This document shows, piece by piece, positions 9,477 through 16,301 of a stretch of 16,372 nt of DNA. Source of the DNA: an uncultured Ureaplasma sp. GTDB taxonomy: Bacteria; Bacillota_I; Bacilli_A; Mycoplasmatales; Mycoplasmoidaceae. Below the pieces are notes generated by a model. It was not told the origin of the DNA. It worked only from the letters and a program-made list of their open reading frames with translations, and made no database searches. Numbering within the stretch: position 1 is the first letter of the stretch; the number at the start of each line of letters is the position of its first letter. A program made the translations under genes and the position numbers. Location of the stretch: assembly GCA_949295235.1 (NCBI GenBank), contig CASFKH010000054.1:1-16372 (forward strand). The letters are read 5' to 3'.

Positions 9477-9776
9477 ATGAATATTCAAAAAATGATTCAA
9501 GAAGCTCAAAAAGCTCAGCAACAATTAAAAAAGAAAATGGATGAATTTGATTCAAAAGAATTTGAATATTGTTCAAGAGACATGATTACAATTAAAATTT
9601 CTGGTGCATTGGAAGTATTAGATATTAAAATCAGTGATAAAATTATTGACCCAACTGATCCTGATACTCTTCAAGATTTAATTATTGAAGCTATTAATTT
9701 AGCAATTCAAGAAACTAGCAAAAAAAAGAATGAAATTGCAAACAGCATTGCTCCTGGGTTAGCAAACATGATGTAA
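9477..9776 (+). CDS. ebfC: YbaB/EbfC nucleoid-associated protein
   Basis: A 99-residue protein of typical length for this family of small dimeric DNA-binding proteins. It has the expected Met/Gln/Lys-rich N-terminal helix (MIQEAQKAQQQLKKKMDE), a central beta region ending in a DPTDPDTLQDLI-like turn, and a C-terminal helix followed by an APGLANMM end. The start at 9477 is supported by AGAGGT (9465-9470), which overlaps the dnaX stop; an upstream in-frame start inside dnaX would place that site in the coding region. The dnaX-ybaB-recR order is the standard one in Gram-positive bacteria. Exact role (nucleoid structure, or help to RecR-related repair) is not settled for the family. Confidence 0.93.
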   Translation: MNIQKMIQEAQKAQQQLKKKMDEFDSKEFEYCSRDMITIKISGALEVLDIKISDKIIDPTDPDTLQDLIIEAINLAIQETSKKKNEIANSIAPGLANMM

Positions 9777-9788
9777 TATAGGTAATAA

Positions 9789-10391
9789 GTGAATTCTGAT
9801 TTTGAATTATTAGTTGATGCATTATCATCTTTGCCATCAATTGGTAAAAAAAGTGCAAGAAAACTTGCTTTTTATTTAATAGATCAAGATTTAAAATATA
9901 TTAATGATTTTACTAACCGAATTGTTAGAGCTAAAAAAAATATTAAAAGATGTTTGGCATGTAATAATATTTCAAATACTTTAATTTGTTCAATTTGTTC
10001 ATCCAAAAATCGAGATATTACAACAATCTGTATAGTTGCAAATGTTGAAGATTTAGATAAAATTGAATCTTCTGGTTCATATAATGGATTATATTTTGTA
10101 CTAAATGGAGAACTTGCAAATAAAAAATACAATTCAAATTTAGTTGAAACAAATATTTTAGAATTAATTAATAGAATAAAAGAAGATAAAAATTTAAAAA
10201 ATATTATAATTGCCACTAATTTTAGTTATAGCGGAGAATTCACTGCAGACACATTAGTAAAACAAATCGATAAAATAAATGTTAATATTTATAGAATAGG
10301 CTTTGGATTACCTCTTAATTCATCTGTAGATTATGCAGATAATGAAACTTTAAAACAAGCATTTATTAATAAAAGAATTATTAAAAGATAG
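9789..10391 (+). CDS. recR: Recombination mediator RecR
   Basis: A 200-residue protein, the usual RecR length. With RecO (and RecF) it helps load RecA onto single-stranded DNA coated with SSB. In order: a helix-hairpin-helix LPSIGKKSARKLA at 15-27, a four-Cys zinc finger at 55, 58, 67 and 70, and a Toprim domain starting with ICIVANVEDLDKIE. The C-terminal blocks ATNFSYSGEFTADTL and GFGLPLNSSVDYADNETL match the family's Walker-B-like tail. The loop after YFVLNG lacks the usual SPMDGIGPE segment. The start is GTG, with AGGT 6 nt upstream; it follows ybaB by 12 nt. Confidence 0.96.
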   Translation: MNSDFELLVDALSSLPSIGKKSARKLAFYLIDQDLKYINDFTNRIVRAKKNIKRCLACNNISNTLICSICSSKNRDITTICIVANVEDLDKIESSGSYNGLYFVLNGELANKKYNSNLVETNILELINRIKEDKNLKNIIIATNFSYSGEFTADTLVKQIDKINVNIYRIGFGLPLNSSVDYADNETLKQAFINKRIIKR

Positions 10392-10399
10392 GAATTAAT

Positions 10400-10906
10400 A
10401 TGAAAAATTTATTGTTATATGCACGTATATGCCCTACAAAATCTCAATTCTCAATTAAGATTTTTAATGAATTAAAAAATTTAGATAATTTAGAAACTAG
10501 AATATTGGATTCAAACAATCCTTTTGATCCAGAAAAGGAACAAAAGTATTTAAAACAATTTGATAATATAATTTTATTGTTTCCAATAAACTGATTTAAT
10601 ATTCCTTGAAATTTATCAAGATATATGGCTGAAGTTTGAAGAACTGGAGAATTTAATTTTGAAAACCAAAAATTCCATGTATTTATTACAACTGGATCTC
10701 AAGAAAATATATATTCAAAATCTGGTTTTGGTTTTGAAATTAAAGATTATTTTAATAATTTGTATAGCGTTGTAAAAAGATTAAAATCTGAAATTGCAAC
10801 TTTTGAAGCATTTTTTGGATGTGCTTCTAAAACACCAAATGATAATGATTTTTTAGAATTTATAGATAAATTAAAAAATATATATATCTCTAAAATTAAT
10901 AAATAA
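10400..10906 (+). CDS. Flavodoxin-fold NAD(P)H oxidoreductase
   Basis: A 168-residue protein with TGA-encoded Trp residues. It resembles the flavodoxin_2 group of FMN/FAD-dependent NAD(P)H:quinone reductases (KefF/MdaB type): an N-terminal strand LLLYARICPTKSQFS for cofactor phosphate binding, DNIILLFPINWFNIPWNL matching the LxFPLYWYxxPAxL flavin loop, a VWRTGEFNF segment, and VFITTGSQENIYSK matching the family's TTGGxxxxY motif. It probably reduces quinone-like or electrophilic compounds in the cytosol; the true substrate is unknown. Length is a little short of the family's 175-200. It follows recR by 8 nt, with GGA just before the ATG, and ends the dnaX operon. Confidence 0.75.
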
Positions 10907-10909
10907 TGT

Positions 10910-10915
10910 TATAAT
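10910..10915 (+). promoter_or_regulatory. Candidate -10 box for rpmE
   Basis: An exact TATAAT lies 4 nt after the stop of the oxidoreductase gene and would start an rpmE transcript with a leader of about 48 nt. No -35 consensus is visible at normal spacing. Confidence 0.45.
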
Positions 10916-10955
10916 AAACTAAATTAAGTTACTTATTAAAATAATTAATTTTGCA

Positions 10956-10960
10956 AAAGG
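10956..10960 (+). promoter_or_regulatory. Ribosome binding site that fixes the rpmE start
   Basis: AAAGG directly touches an ATG at 10961 but is 9 nt before the in-frame ATG at 10970, so the second ATG is the functional one. The MKKD start also fits the L31 family better. Confidence 0.7.
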
Positions 10961-10969
10961 ATGATTAAT

Positions 10970-11266
10970 ATGAAAAAAGATTTGCAACCTCAAATGCATA
11001 ATTCAAAATATATCTGTGCTTCTTGTGGCACAAATTTTGAAATTTTATCTACAAAAGATGGAAATGTAACAATTGATGTTTGTTCTCAATGCCACCCATT
11101 TTATGTTGGTGCTCAATCTAATGCATCATTAAGGGGAAGAGCTGAAAAGTTATCAAACAAATTTAACACTGGAAAAACTTTTAATCCAAACAAAAAACAA
11201 GAAAGTAATTCAACTAATAAAAAAGCAAATAAATCTCAAATCAAACATAGTTTAGAATCATTATAA
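10970..11266 (+). CDS. rpmE: 50S ribosomal protein L31, zinc-binding type
   Basis: A 98-residue protein; the core of about 70 residues is a standard L31 that bridges the ribosomal subunits. Two CxxC pairs at Cys16/Cys19 and Cys38/Cys41 mark the zinc-binding form, and the CSQCHPFYVG and Lys/Asn-rich NTGKTFNPNKK blocks are diagnostic. A low-complexity basic tail of about 25 residues (Lys/Asn/Ser) extends beyond the usual end. The gene has its own likely promoter after the dnaX operon and is followed by a strong hairpin terminator. Confidence 0.95.
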   Translation: MKKDLQPQMHNSKYICASCGTNFEILSTKDGNVTIDVCSQCHPFYVGAQSNASLRGRAEKLSNKFNTGKTFNPNKKQESNSTNKKANKSQIKHSLESL

Positions 11267-11267
11267 T
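11262..11267 (+). promoter_or_regulatory. Possible -10 box for prfA operon
   Basis: A TATAAT spans the rpmE stop codon. If used, it would start a transcript near 11274 that includes the hairpin at 11306-11338 in the prfA leader. No -35 consensus is seen at the right spacing; a TTGACT at 11284-11289 lacks a matching -10. Support is weak. Confidence 0.25.
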
Positions 11268-11305
11268 TATTATTTCAATTATTTTGACTTCAATTATGAA
11301 TCAAT

Positions 11306-11338
11306 AAAACACTAGAGGTCAATTACTCTAGTGTTTTT
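11306..11338 (+). terminator. Strong hairpin terminator (or attenuator) between rpmE and prfA
   Basis: A perfect 12-bp stem (11306-11317 with 11326-11337), of which the lower part is A:U and the upper 8 bp mixed, closes an 8-nt loop. The 3' arm runs into five T (11334-11338). This is the only GC-containing rho-independent terminator I can see in the window. It lies 17 nt before the prfA ATG. Confidence 0.88.
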
Positions 11339-11355
11339 ATAAGTTAAGGAATGTT

Positions 11356-12435
11356 ATGGAATACAATAAAAAATTATATGAAGCATTAGAAAAAATAAGT
11401 AAAAAAAATGATGAACTTAATTTAGCATTAGAAAATATTGGTAACGATATTGCTAAAATGAGAGAAATAAATATTCAATTAAAGCAAACTTCAAAAATTG
11501 CAGATGAGTTCAATATTTATAAAAAGATTATTGATGATGGTTTAAATTTAGAAGAATGTTTAAAAACTGAAAATGATAAAGAAATGTTAAGAATGTTTCA
11601 AATTGAGTTAGATGAAATTAAAACTAAAATTCCAAAACTTGAGGAAGAACTAAAAATTTTATTATTACCAAATGATCCAAATAATCAAAAAAATGTAATT
11701 ATTGAAATGCGTCCTGCAGCAGGTGGAGATGAATCATCAATTTTTGTTGCTGATTTATTTGATACTTATAAAAGATATATTGAAAATCAAGGCTGAAAGA
11801 TAAATATACTAGATTTATCAACTCAAGCTCATGGATATGATTTTATTTCATTTATGGTAAGCGGAGAAGATGTATATAGTAAATTAAAATTTGAATCTGG
11901 AGTTCATAGAGTTCAAAGAGTACCAGCTACTGAATCAAAAGGAAGAGTTCACACTTCTACAATTACAGTTGCAGTTTTACCTGAACAGGATGAAATTGAA
12001 ATTAGTATTAATCCTGCAGATTTAAGAATTGATACTTATCGTGCTTCTGGTGCCGGTGGACAACATGTTAATAGAACTGAATCAGCTGTCAGAATAACTC
12101 ATATACCATCAGGAATAGTTGTTGCTTCTCAAGAGGCGAAATCACAAATTGAAAACCGTGATATTGCAATGAAAATGTTAAGAGCAAAATTATGAGAAGA
12201 TGCAGAACAAAAGAAACATAATGAACAAGCTGTAACTAGAAAAAACCAAGTAGGAACTGGGGAACGTAGTGAAAAAATAAGAACTTATAATTACCCTCAA
12301 AATAGAATTACAGATCATAGAGTTAATTTAACATTAAATAATTTAGACAGAGTTATGATGGGTGATCTTGATGAAATAATCAATACATTAATTGCTGATG
12401 AACAAGCTGAACTAATGGCAACTTTTGAAATTTAG
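11356..12435 (+). CDS. prfA: Peptide chain release factor 1
   Basis: A 359-residue RF1, standard length, intact with TGA at 11794 and 12193 read as Trp. It recognises UAA and UAG and triggers release of the finished protein on the ribosome. The codon-recognising PAT tripeptide is at residues 190-192 and the catalytic GGQ at 234-236. The [14 protein letters not shown] and [15 protein letters not shown] blocks are the usual surroundings. In an organism reading UGA as Trp, RF1 would be the only release factor needed, and no RF2 gene is seen here. The start has AAGGA (11346-11350) 5 nt upstream. It is followed after 6 nt by prmC, whose product methylates the GGQ glutamine. Confidence 0.98.
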
Positions 12436-12441
12436 TTTATT

Positions 12442-13296
12442 ATGGTTTTAAAAGATCTAATTAATCAAATTAAAAATAGTTTAAAAGAAGCAAATGAAAA
12501 TGAAAATATTGCATATTTTATTGTTGAACATTTTTTAAATTTTAATAATAAGTTAGAAATATTAGAAAATTTAAATATTGATATTAATAATTCTGATTTA
12601 ATTGTAAATGCTATCAATGATTATATTAATGGTAAACCACTAAGTAAAATTATAAATAAAATTCATTTTTTTAATCATGATTTTATAGTTGATAATAATG
12701 TTTTTAGTCCCCGCTTAGAAACTGAATTGTTAGTAGAATTAAGTATAAAAAAAATAAGTGAAAAACTATTAAAAGTCAAAAGTTTAAATGTAGCTGATAT
12801 TTGTTGTGGAACAGGAATTATTGGTTTAAGTGTAAAATCAAAAATTAATAATATTAATATGTATCAAAGTGATATTGATGAAAATGCATATTCAAATACA
12901 ATAAAAAATGCAAATAAATTAAATATTAATACAATAGTTAATTTGAGTCCTAATTTAGAATATTATTATAAATCAAATATTAAATTAGATGTAATTATTT
13001 CTAATCCTCCATATATTTCAATTAATGATATAAATGTAGGTAAGAATGTTAATAAATATGACCCATTAATTTCTCTTTATTGTGGAGATGATGGATTAAT
13101 GGTATATAAATCAATCTTGCAACAATCAAAGTTTGTATTAAACCAGGATAGTTTTTTAATTATATTTGAAATTGGTTACAATCAAGCTAATCAATTAATT
13201 GAATATATTAATAATTTGTATACAAATATTAATATTGAGGTTATTAAGGATTATTCTGGTCATGATAGAATACTTTTAATTGATAAAAATTGATAA
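12442..13296 (+). CDS. prmC: Release factor N5-glutamine methyltransferase
   Basis: A 284-residue SAM-dependent methyltransferase that methylates the GGQ glutamine of RF1. The N-terminal helical domain is followed by PRLETE (90-95), the SAM-binding ADICCGTGIIGLS (118-130), the acidic SDID strand, and the catalytic NPPY at 188-191. The C-terminal GHDRILLI matches the family's GxxRVxxG-like end. The reading frame ends in TGA then TAA (13291-13296); with UGA as Trp the last residue is Trp284. There is no clear ribosome binding site before the ATG, only 6 nt after the prfA stop, so coupling to prfA translation is likely. Confidence 0.95.
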
Positions 13297-13308
13297 AATA
13301 TTTTTAGT

Positions 13309-14289
13309 ATGTTTAAAACTTATAAATTAAATGAATTAGATTCTGTTGTTTTTGAAATTAAAAATGGTAAAGCAGTAATAATTCCAACAGATACTGTGAT
13401 GGGAATTTTAGCAAATAATGAAAATATTATTTATAAAATTAAAAATAGACCTAAGGAAAAGAAAATTATCAAGTTTATATTTAATTTATCAGAATTAGGT
13501 GAATTAAGCGAATTACAATTAAAATTTATAAATAAGTTTTGACCTGGTTGTGTAACTATTGTAAAAAATAAAGTTTCCTTTCGTATGCCAAATAATAAAT
13601 GCATATTATATTTATTATCAAAATGTGGATCTTTATATTGTAGTAGCGCTAATGTTAGCGGAGAAGAAACTATTATAGATTCTTCACATGTCCTAACTCA
13701 ATTTAATGTTAATAAATTTTATTATGATTTAGTAGTAGTTGAAGGAAAACCAAATGGAAAATTAGCTTCTACTATTGTAGATATAGATAAATGAGTTATT
13801 TTGAGAAAAGGTGAAAAATATAACCAAGTTTTAGATTTTATTAAAAACAATGTTAAAGATGAAAAAATCATAATTTTATATGATGAATTATGTTTTAGTT
13901 ATTTAAATTTAATAAAAAAAATTATTGAAAACCAAAATTTTAAGTTTAAGGTTATGCCATTAAATAAAGATAATATGGATAAGACTTGTTATGAGATTTG
14001 TCATGATTCTTCGATTATTGCAATTGTATTAACTCAAAATCTAAATAAATGAGATATATTATTTAATAATCATTATTTAATTAGATCTGCAATTATTTAT
14101 GATGAACAAATATCAAAATTATCTCGAGAACATGATGATGCAAATGTAGGAATATTTGATTTTAGTTTATTTAACACAGAAACAAACTTAAACAATATTA
14201 ATAACTTTATTACTTCAAATTTCGAAGGTGGAAGACATATTGAAAGAGTTCAAACAATTATTGATTATGAAAATCAAAAAAAAATCTAA
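13309..14289 (+). CDS. tsaC: TsaC/Sua5 L-threonylcarbamoyladenylate synthase fused to degenerate RpiB-like domain
   Basis: A single 326-residue frame with TGA read as Trp at 13540, 13792 and 14050. Residues 1 to about 180 are a compact YrdC/TsaC domain: IIPTDTVMGIL (24-34), the K-x-R-P motif (45-48), WPGCVTI, FRMP, SSANVSG (112-118), and a VILRKG end at 163-168. TsaC makes threonylcarbamoyl-AMP for t6A at position 37 of ANN-decoding tRNAs. Residues about 186-326 resemble ribose-5-phosphate isomerase B (RpiB/LacAB): LSREHDDANV (271-280) and FEGGRHIERV (305-314) are nearly exact family motifs. However, the DHAG motif is replaced by DELC (192-195), and the catalytic CGTG loop is missing. The second half is therefore probably not an isomerase; binding or structural roles are inference. 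It follows prmC by 12 nt, in the same position as ywlC in Bacillus. Confidence 0.85.
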
Positions 14290-14298
14290 ACTTTTTTT
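14276..14298. terminator. A-tract/T-tract inverted repeat at overlapping convergent stops
   Basis: Nine A (14276-14284), a 7-nt loop and seven T (14292-14298) form an A:T-only hairpin. It spans the stop codons of the tsaC fusion (TAA 14287-14289) and def (TAG 14288-14286 on the minus strand), which overlap. It could end transcription from both directions but is weak. Confidence 0.35.
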
Positions 14299-14870
14299 CA
14301 TTTTTCATCAATATAATTTGGATTTAATACATTAATATGATCATAATATAAAATACCATCTAAATGGTCAAGTTCATGTTGAGCTACAATTGCAGAATAT
14401 CCTTCTAATTCAATTGTTATATTTCTTTCATTAATAATATCATAAGCTTTAAATTTTATTTTTGATTGTCTTGGAACAATTCCGTTATGATGTTCAGGAA
14501 CAGACAAACAGCCTTCTCCATTTTCAAGAAATGATATATTATTTGATTTTTGTATAACAATTGGATTAGCAATTAGTCATTGTCTTTCAATTGAATTATC
14601 ATCATAAAAGTGAAAATAGATTATTCTTTTAAGTAATCCAACTTGATTTGCAGCAATAGCAACCCCTGCAGTGATATTATATTCTTTATTCTTGTTATAA
14701 AATGATGTATCTATATAACACACCATTTTTTTAATATATTCAATATCTTCATCATTTAAAGGGAATTTAACTGATGTACAAACTTGTCTTATTATTGGAT
14801 TTGTATCAGGGATAATTCATTCCATTGTCGGTATCATTTTTTTATCAAAAAAAGGATTAAAATTCTTCAT
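14286..14870 (-). CDS. def: Peptide deformylase
   Basis: A 194-residue metalloenzyme that removes the formyl group from the first Met of new proteins. All three family motifs are present: GVAIAANQ (69-76, normally GxGxAAxQ, so the second Gly is Ala here), EGCLS (119-123) and QHELDHLDG with catalytic Glu166. The metal ligands are Cys121, His165 and His169. Length and the spacing between motifs fit the Gram-positive type 2 enzymes. TGA codons at Trp18, Trp98 and Trp191 are read through; the frame ends at TAG, 4 nt inside the convergent tsaC fusion gene. The ATG at 14870 has a weak purine-rich AAGAAAG upstream. Confidence 0.95.
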
Positions 14871-14889
14871 ATATTGCTTTCTTAGAGTA

Positions 14890-14895
14890 ATTATA
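14890..14895 (-). promoter_or_regulatory. Candidate -10 box for def
   Basis: TATAAT on the minus strand, 19 nt before the def ATG, gives a very short leader. No -35 consensus is visible. The 80-nt divergent spacer must also hold the gmk promoter; TATCAT at 14921-14926 is a possible -10 for it. Confidence 0.35.
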
Positions 14896-14950
14896 AGATA
14901 ATTAAATATATAAAATATATTATCATACATTAAATAAAATAGGAGAAAAT

Positions 14951-15520
14951 ATGAAAAAAGGTAAGGTTATTGTAATTAGTGGACCCAGTGGGGTTGGAAA
15001 ACATTCAATTTTTGAAAAAATATTAAAATTTAATGATTTAAACTTATCCTATTCAATTTCTATGACAACTAGAAATATTAGAAAAGGAGAAATTAATAAT
15101 GTAGATTATTATTTTGTTACAAATAAAGAATTTCAAGATGCAATTAATAATAATGAATTGATTGAATGAACTGAATTTTGTGGTAATAAATATGGAACTC
15201 CTAAAAAAAATTTATTTGATCAAATAAATATAGGTAAAAATATAGTTTTAGAAATTGAAGTTGTTGGTGCAAATAATATTTTTAATCTAATCCCAAGTAA
15301 TGAATTAATTTCTATATTTATTCTTCCTCCATCTATTGAAATACTGAAGAATAGATTAATTAATAGAGGTACAGAAACAAATGAAGCTATTAATAATAGA
15401 ATTCAAAAAGCAATAGAAGAATTAAAAGAACAAAATAATTATCAATACAAAGTAGTCAATGATAATTTAGACAGATGTGTAAATGAAATTTATAAAATTA
15501 TTAAAAATAATATTATTTAA
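14951..15520 (+). CDS. gmk: Guanylate kinase
   Basis: A 189-residue enzyme that phosphorylates GMP to GDP, essential for nucleotide salvage. The P-loop [10 protein letters not shown] lies at 10-19; the position after the Lys is His18 rather than the usual Gly or Ser, and Ser19 keeps the hydroxyl. The GMP-binding region follows with [21 protein letters not shown] and KYGTP. The Walker-B-like strand reads [14 protein letters not shown], and the adenine/lid region includes [22 protein letters not shown] at 15167 is Trp73. AGGAG (14941-14945) 5 nt before the ATG is an ideal ribosome binding site. In many mollicutes gmk is next to a PP2C phosphatase and a protein kinase; these are not found downstream here. 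Confidence 0.96.
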
Positions 15521-15821
15521 TTATAATTATTTTCTTCAAATTAATATATTTCTAAAACTATTAAGTATGATTTTAAATTTAAAAATTTAAACAATCAAAA
15601 TTAAACTTTATAGTTAATATTAGGTATTGGATAAACGTATTCATATTTGAATTTTTATAAATTTATGTAGTCTAAAAAGAGTGTGATTAACTCAATAATA
15701 TTGATACTAGACTCAAATAAAGAAATAAAAATATTTAGTATTAGATTGAAATTAGAATTTAATATTTTTTTGTTATACATTAACAATTTAAAAATATGAG
15801 AATTTAATTATTAAAATTTCT
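15521..15821. other. AT-rich intergenic spacer after gmk, no gene seen
   Basis: About 300 nt with stops in all frames and no coding signal. Two inverted repeats are visible: an AT-only stem overlapping the gmk end (15504-15511 with 15526-15533), which may be a weak terminator, and a perfect 9-bp repeat with a 2-nt spacer at 15572-15591 (TTTAAATTT and its complement). A diverged near-repeat of about 13 nt occurs around 15700-15715 and 15740-15755. None has a clear function. Confidence 0.5.
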
Positions 15822-15827
15822 TATAAT
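15822..15827 (+). promoter_or_regulatory. Candidate -10 box for coiled-coil gene
   Basis: An exact TATAAT lies 58 nt before the ATG at 15886, with a predicted start near 15834. No -35 consensus is seen at 16-18 nt spacing. Confidence 0.45.
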
Positions 15828-15838
15828 GATTTAATTTT

Positions 15839-15854
15839 GTTGAAATTTTTCAAC
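15839..15854 (+). promoter_or_regulatory. Inverted repeat just after predicted transcription start
   Basis: A perfect 7-bp inverted repeat (GTTGAAA, 2-nt spacer, TTTCAAC) starts about 5 nt after the predicted start site. It could be a 5' stabilising hairpin or a repressor operator. The ribosome binding site (15875-15879, GAGGT) is outside it. Confidence 0.4.
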
Positions 15855-15885
15855 TTTTAGCATTTATTTATTATGAGGTAAAAGT

Positions 15886-16155
15886 ATGAAAAATAAAAAC
15901 CAAAATAAAATTTATAAAGACGTTCTCAAAACCTATAACATCGAAAAAGTTGAAATCAAAAATTATGATCTAAATGCAAAATTAAAAGATAAAATAAAAA
16001 CTAATCAAAATCAAAATTTATCTGATAAGGATAAAAATAAAATGCATAAAAAATCAAAAATTGATATGGTTCTTGAAATTGTTTTAGAAGTTAAAGATAG
16101 AGTTATTAATGTTGAAAATAGAGTAACTAGTTTAGAAGAAAGATGACAAGTTTAG
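15886..16155 (+). CDS. Heptad-repeat coiled-coil protein, N-terminal part (frameshifted?)
   Basis: I do not recognise this gene. The frame encodes 89 residues ending in Trp-Gln-Val-stop. The first 55 or so are Lys/Asn-rich and polar (MKNKNQNKIYKDVLKTYNIE start); from about residue 58 a hydrophobic helix leads into the heptads VENRVTSLEER. A GAGGT ribosome binding site lies 6 nt before the ATG, and a candidate promoter with a leader hairpin is upstream, so it is probably expressed. The heptads break off at the TGA/TAG and resume in the -1 frame at 16143. A -1 shift, or one added base near 16138-16144, would give a protein of about 138 residues with unbroken heptads. It resembles the multi-copy short coiled-coil proteins (such as the DUF16 type) of mollicutes in style only. 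The open frame itself is clear; whether the gene is functional is uncertain. Confidence 0.6.
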
Positions 16156-16170
16156 AAAATAGAGTAACTA
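16114..16170 (+). repeat. Direct repeat with period of 41 rather than 42 nt
   Basis: A 16-nt sequence (GAAAATAGAGTAACTA) occurs at 16114-16129 and 16155-16170, 41 nt apart. AGTTTAGAA occurs at 16129-16137 and 16149-16157, 20 nt apart. The heptad unit should repeat every 21 nt, so each interval is one base short, locating the loss between 16138 and 16149. Confidence 0.8.
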
Positions 16171-16301
16171 ATATCGAAAATGATGTAAAAGAAATAAAGC
16201 ATGATGTAGGCATATTAAAACAAGAAATGAAAGAAGTTAAACAAGATATAAAAGTTTTAAAATCAGAAGCAATTAAACACGGATGAGAAATAAATAATTA
16301 A
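16143..16301 (+). pseudogene. Continuation of coiled-coil gene in -1 frame
   Basis: A 52-residue frame (MTSLENRVTNIENDVKEIK start) continues the same heptad pattern to TAA at 16299-16301, with TGA at 16284 as Trp. Heptads run without a break: VTSLEER, MTSLENR, VTNIEND, VKEIKHD, VGILKQE, MKEVKQD, IKVLKSE. Its ATG overlaps the TGA of the upstream frame. It has no good ribosome binding site of its own. It could be the C-terminal half of a frameshifted gene, or be translated by re-initiation or -1 frameshifting. Confidence 0.5.

Noticed and set aside
10961..10969. rpmE start at ATG 10961
   Set aside because: The ribosome binding site touches this ATG; spacing is right only for the ATG at 10970.
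15572..15591. Perfect inverted repeat after gmk as a terminator or mobile element end
   Set aside because: It is A/T only, has no T tract after it and no matching partner repeat or transposase nearby.
16138..16150. Classical -1 frameshift site in the coiled-coil gene
   Set aside because: The sequence does not fit the X XXY YYZ slippery pattern and no downstream stem-loop is evident; slip mutation or re-initiation is simpler.
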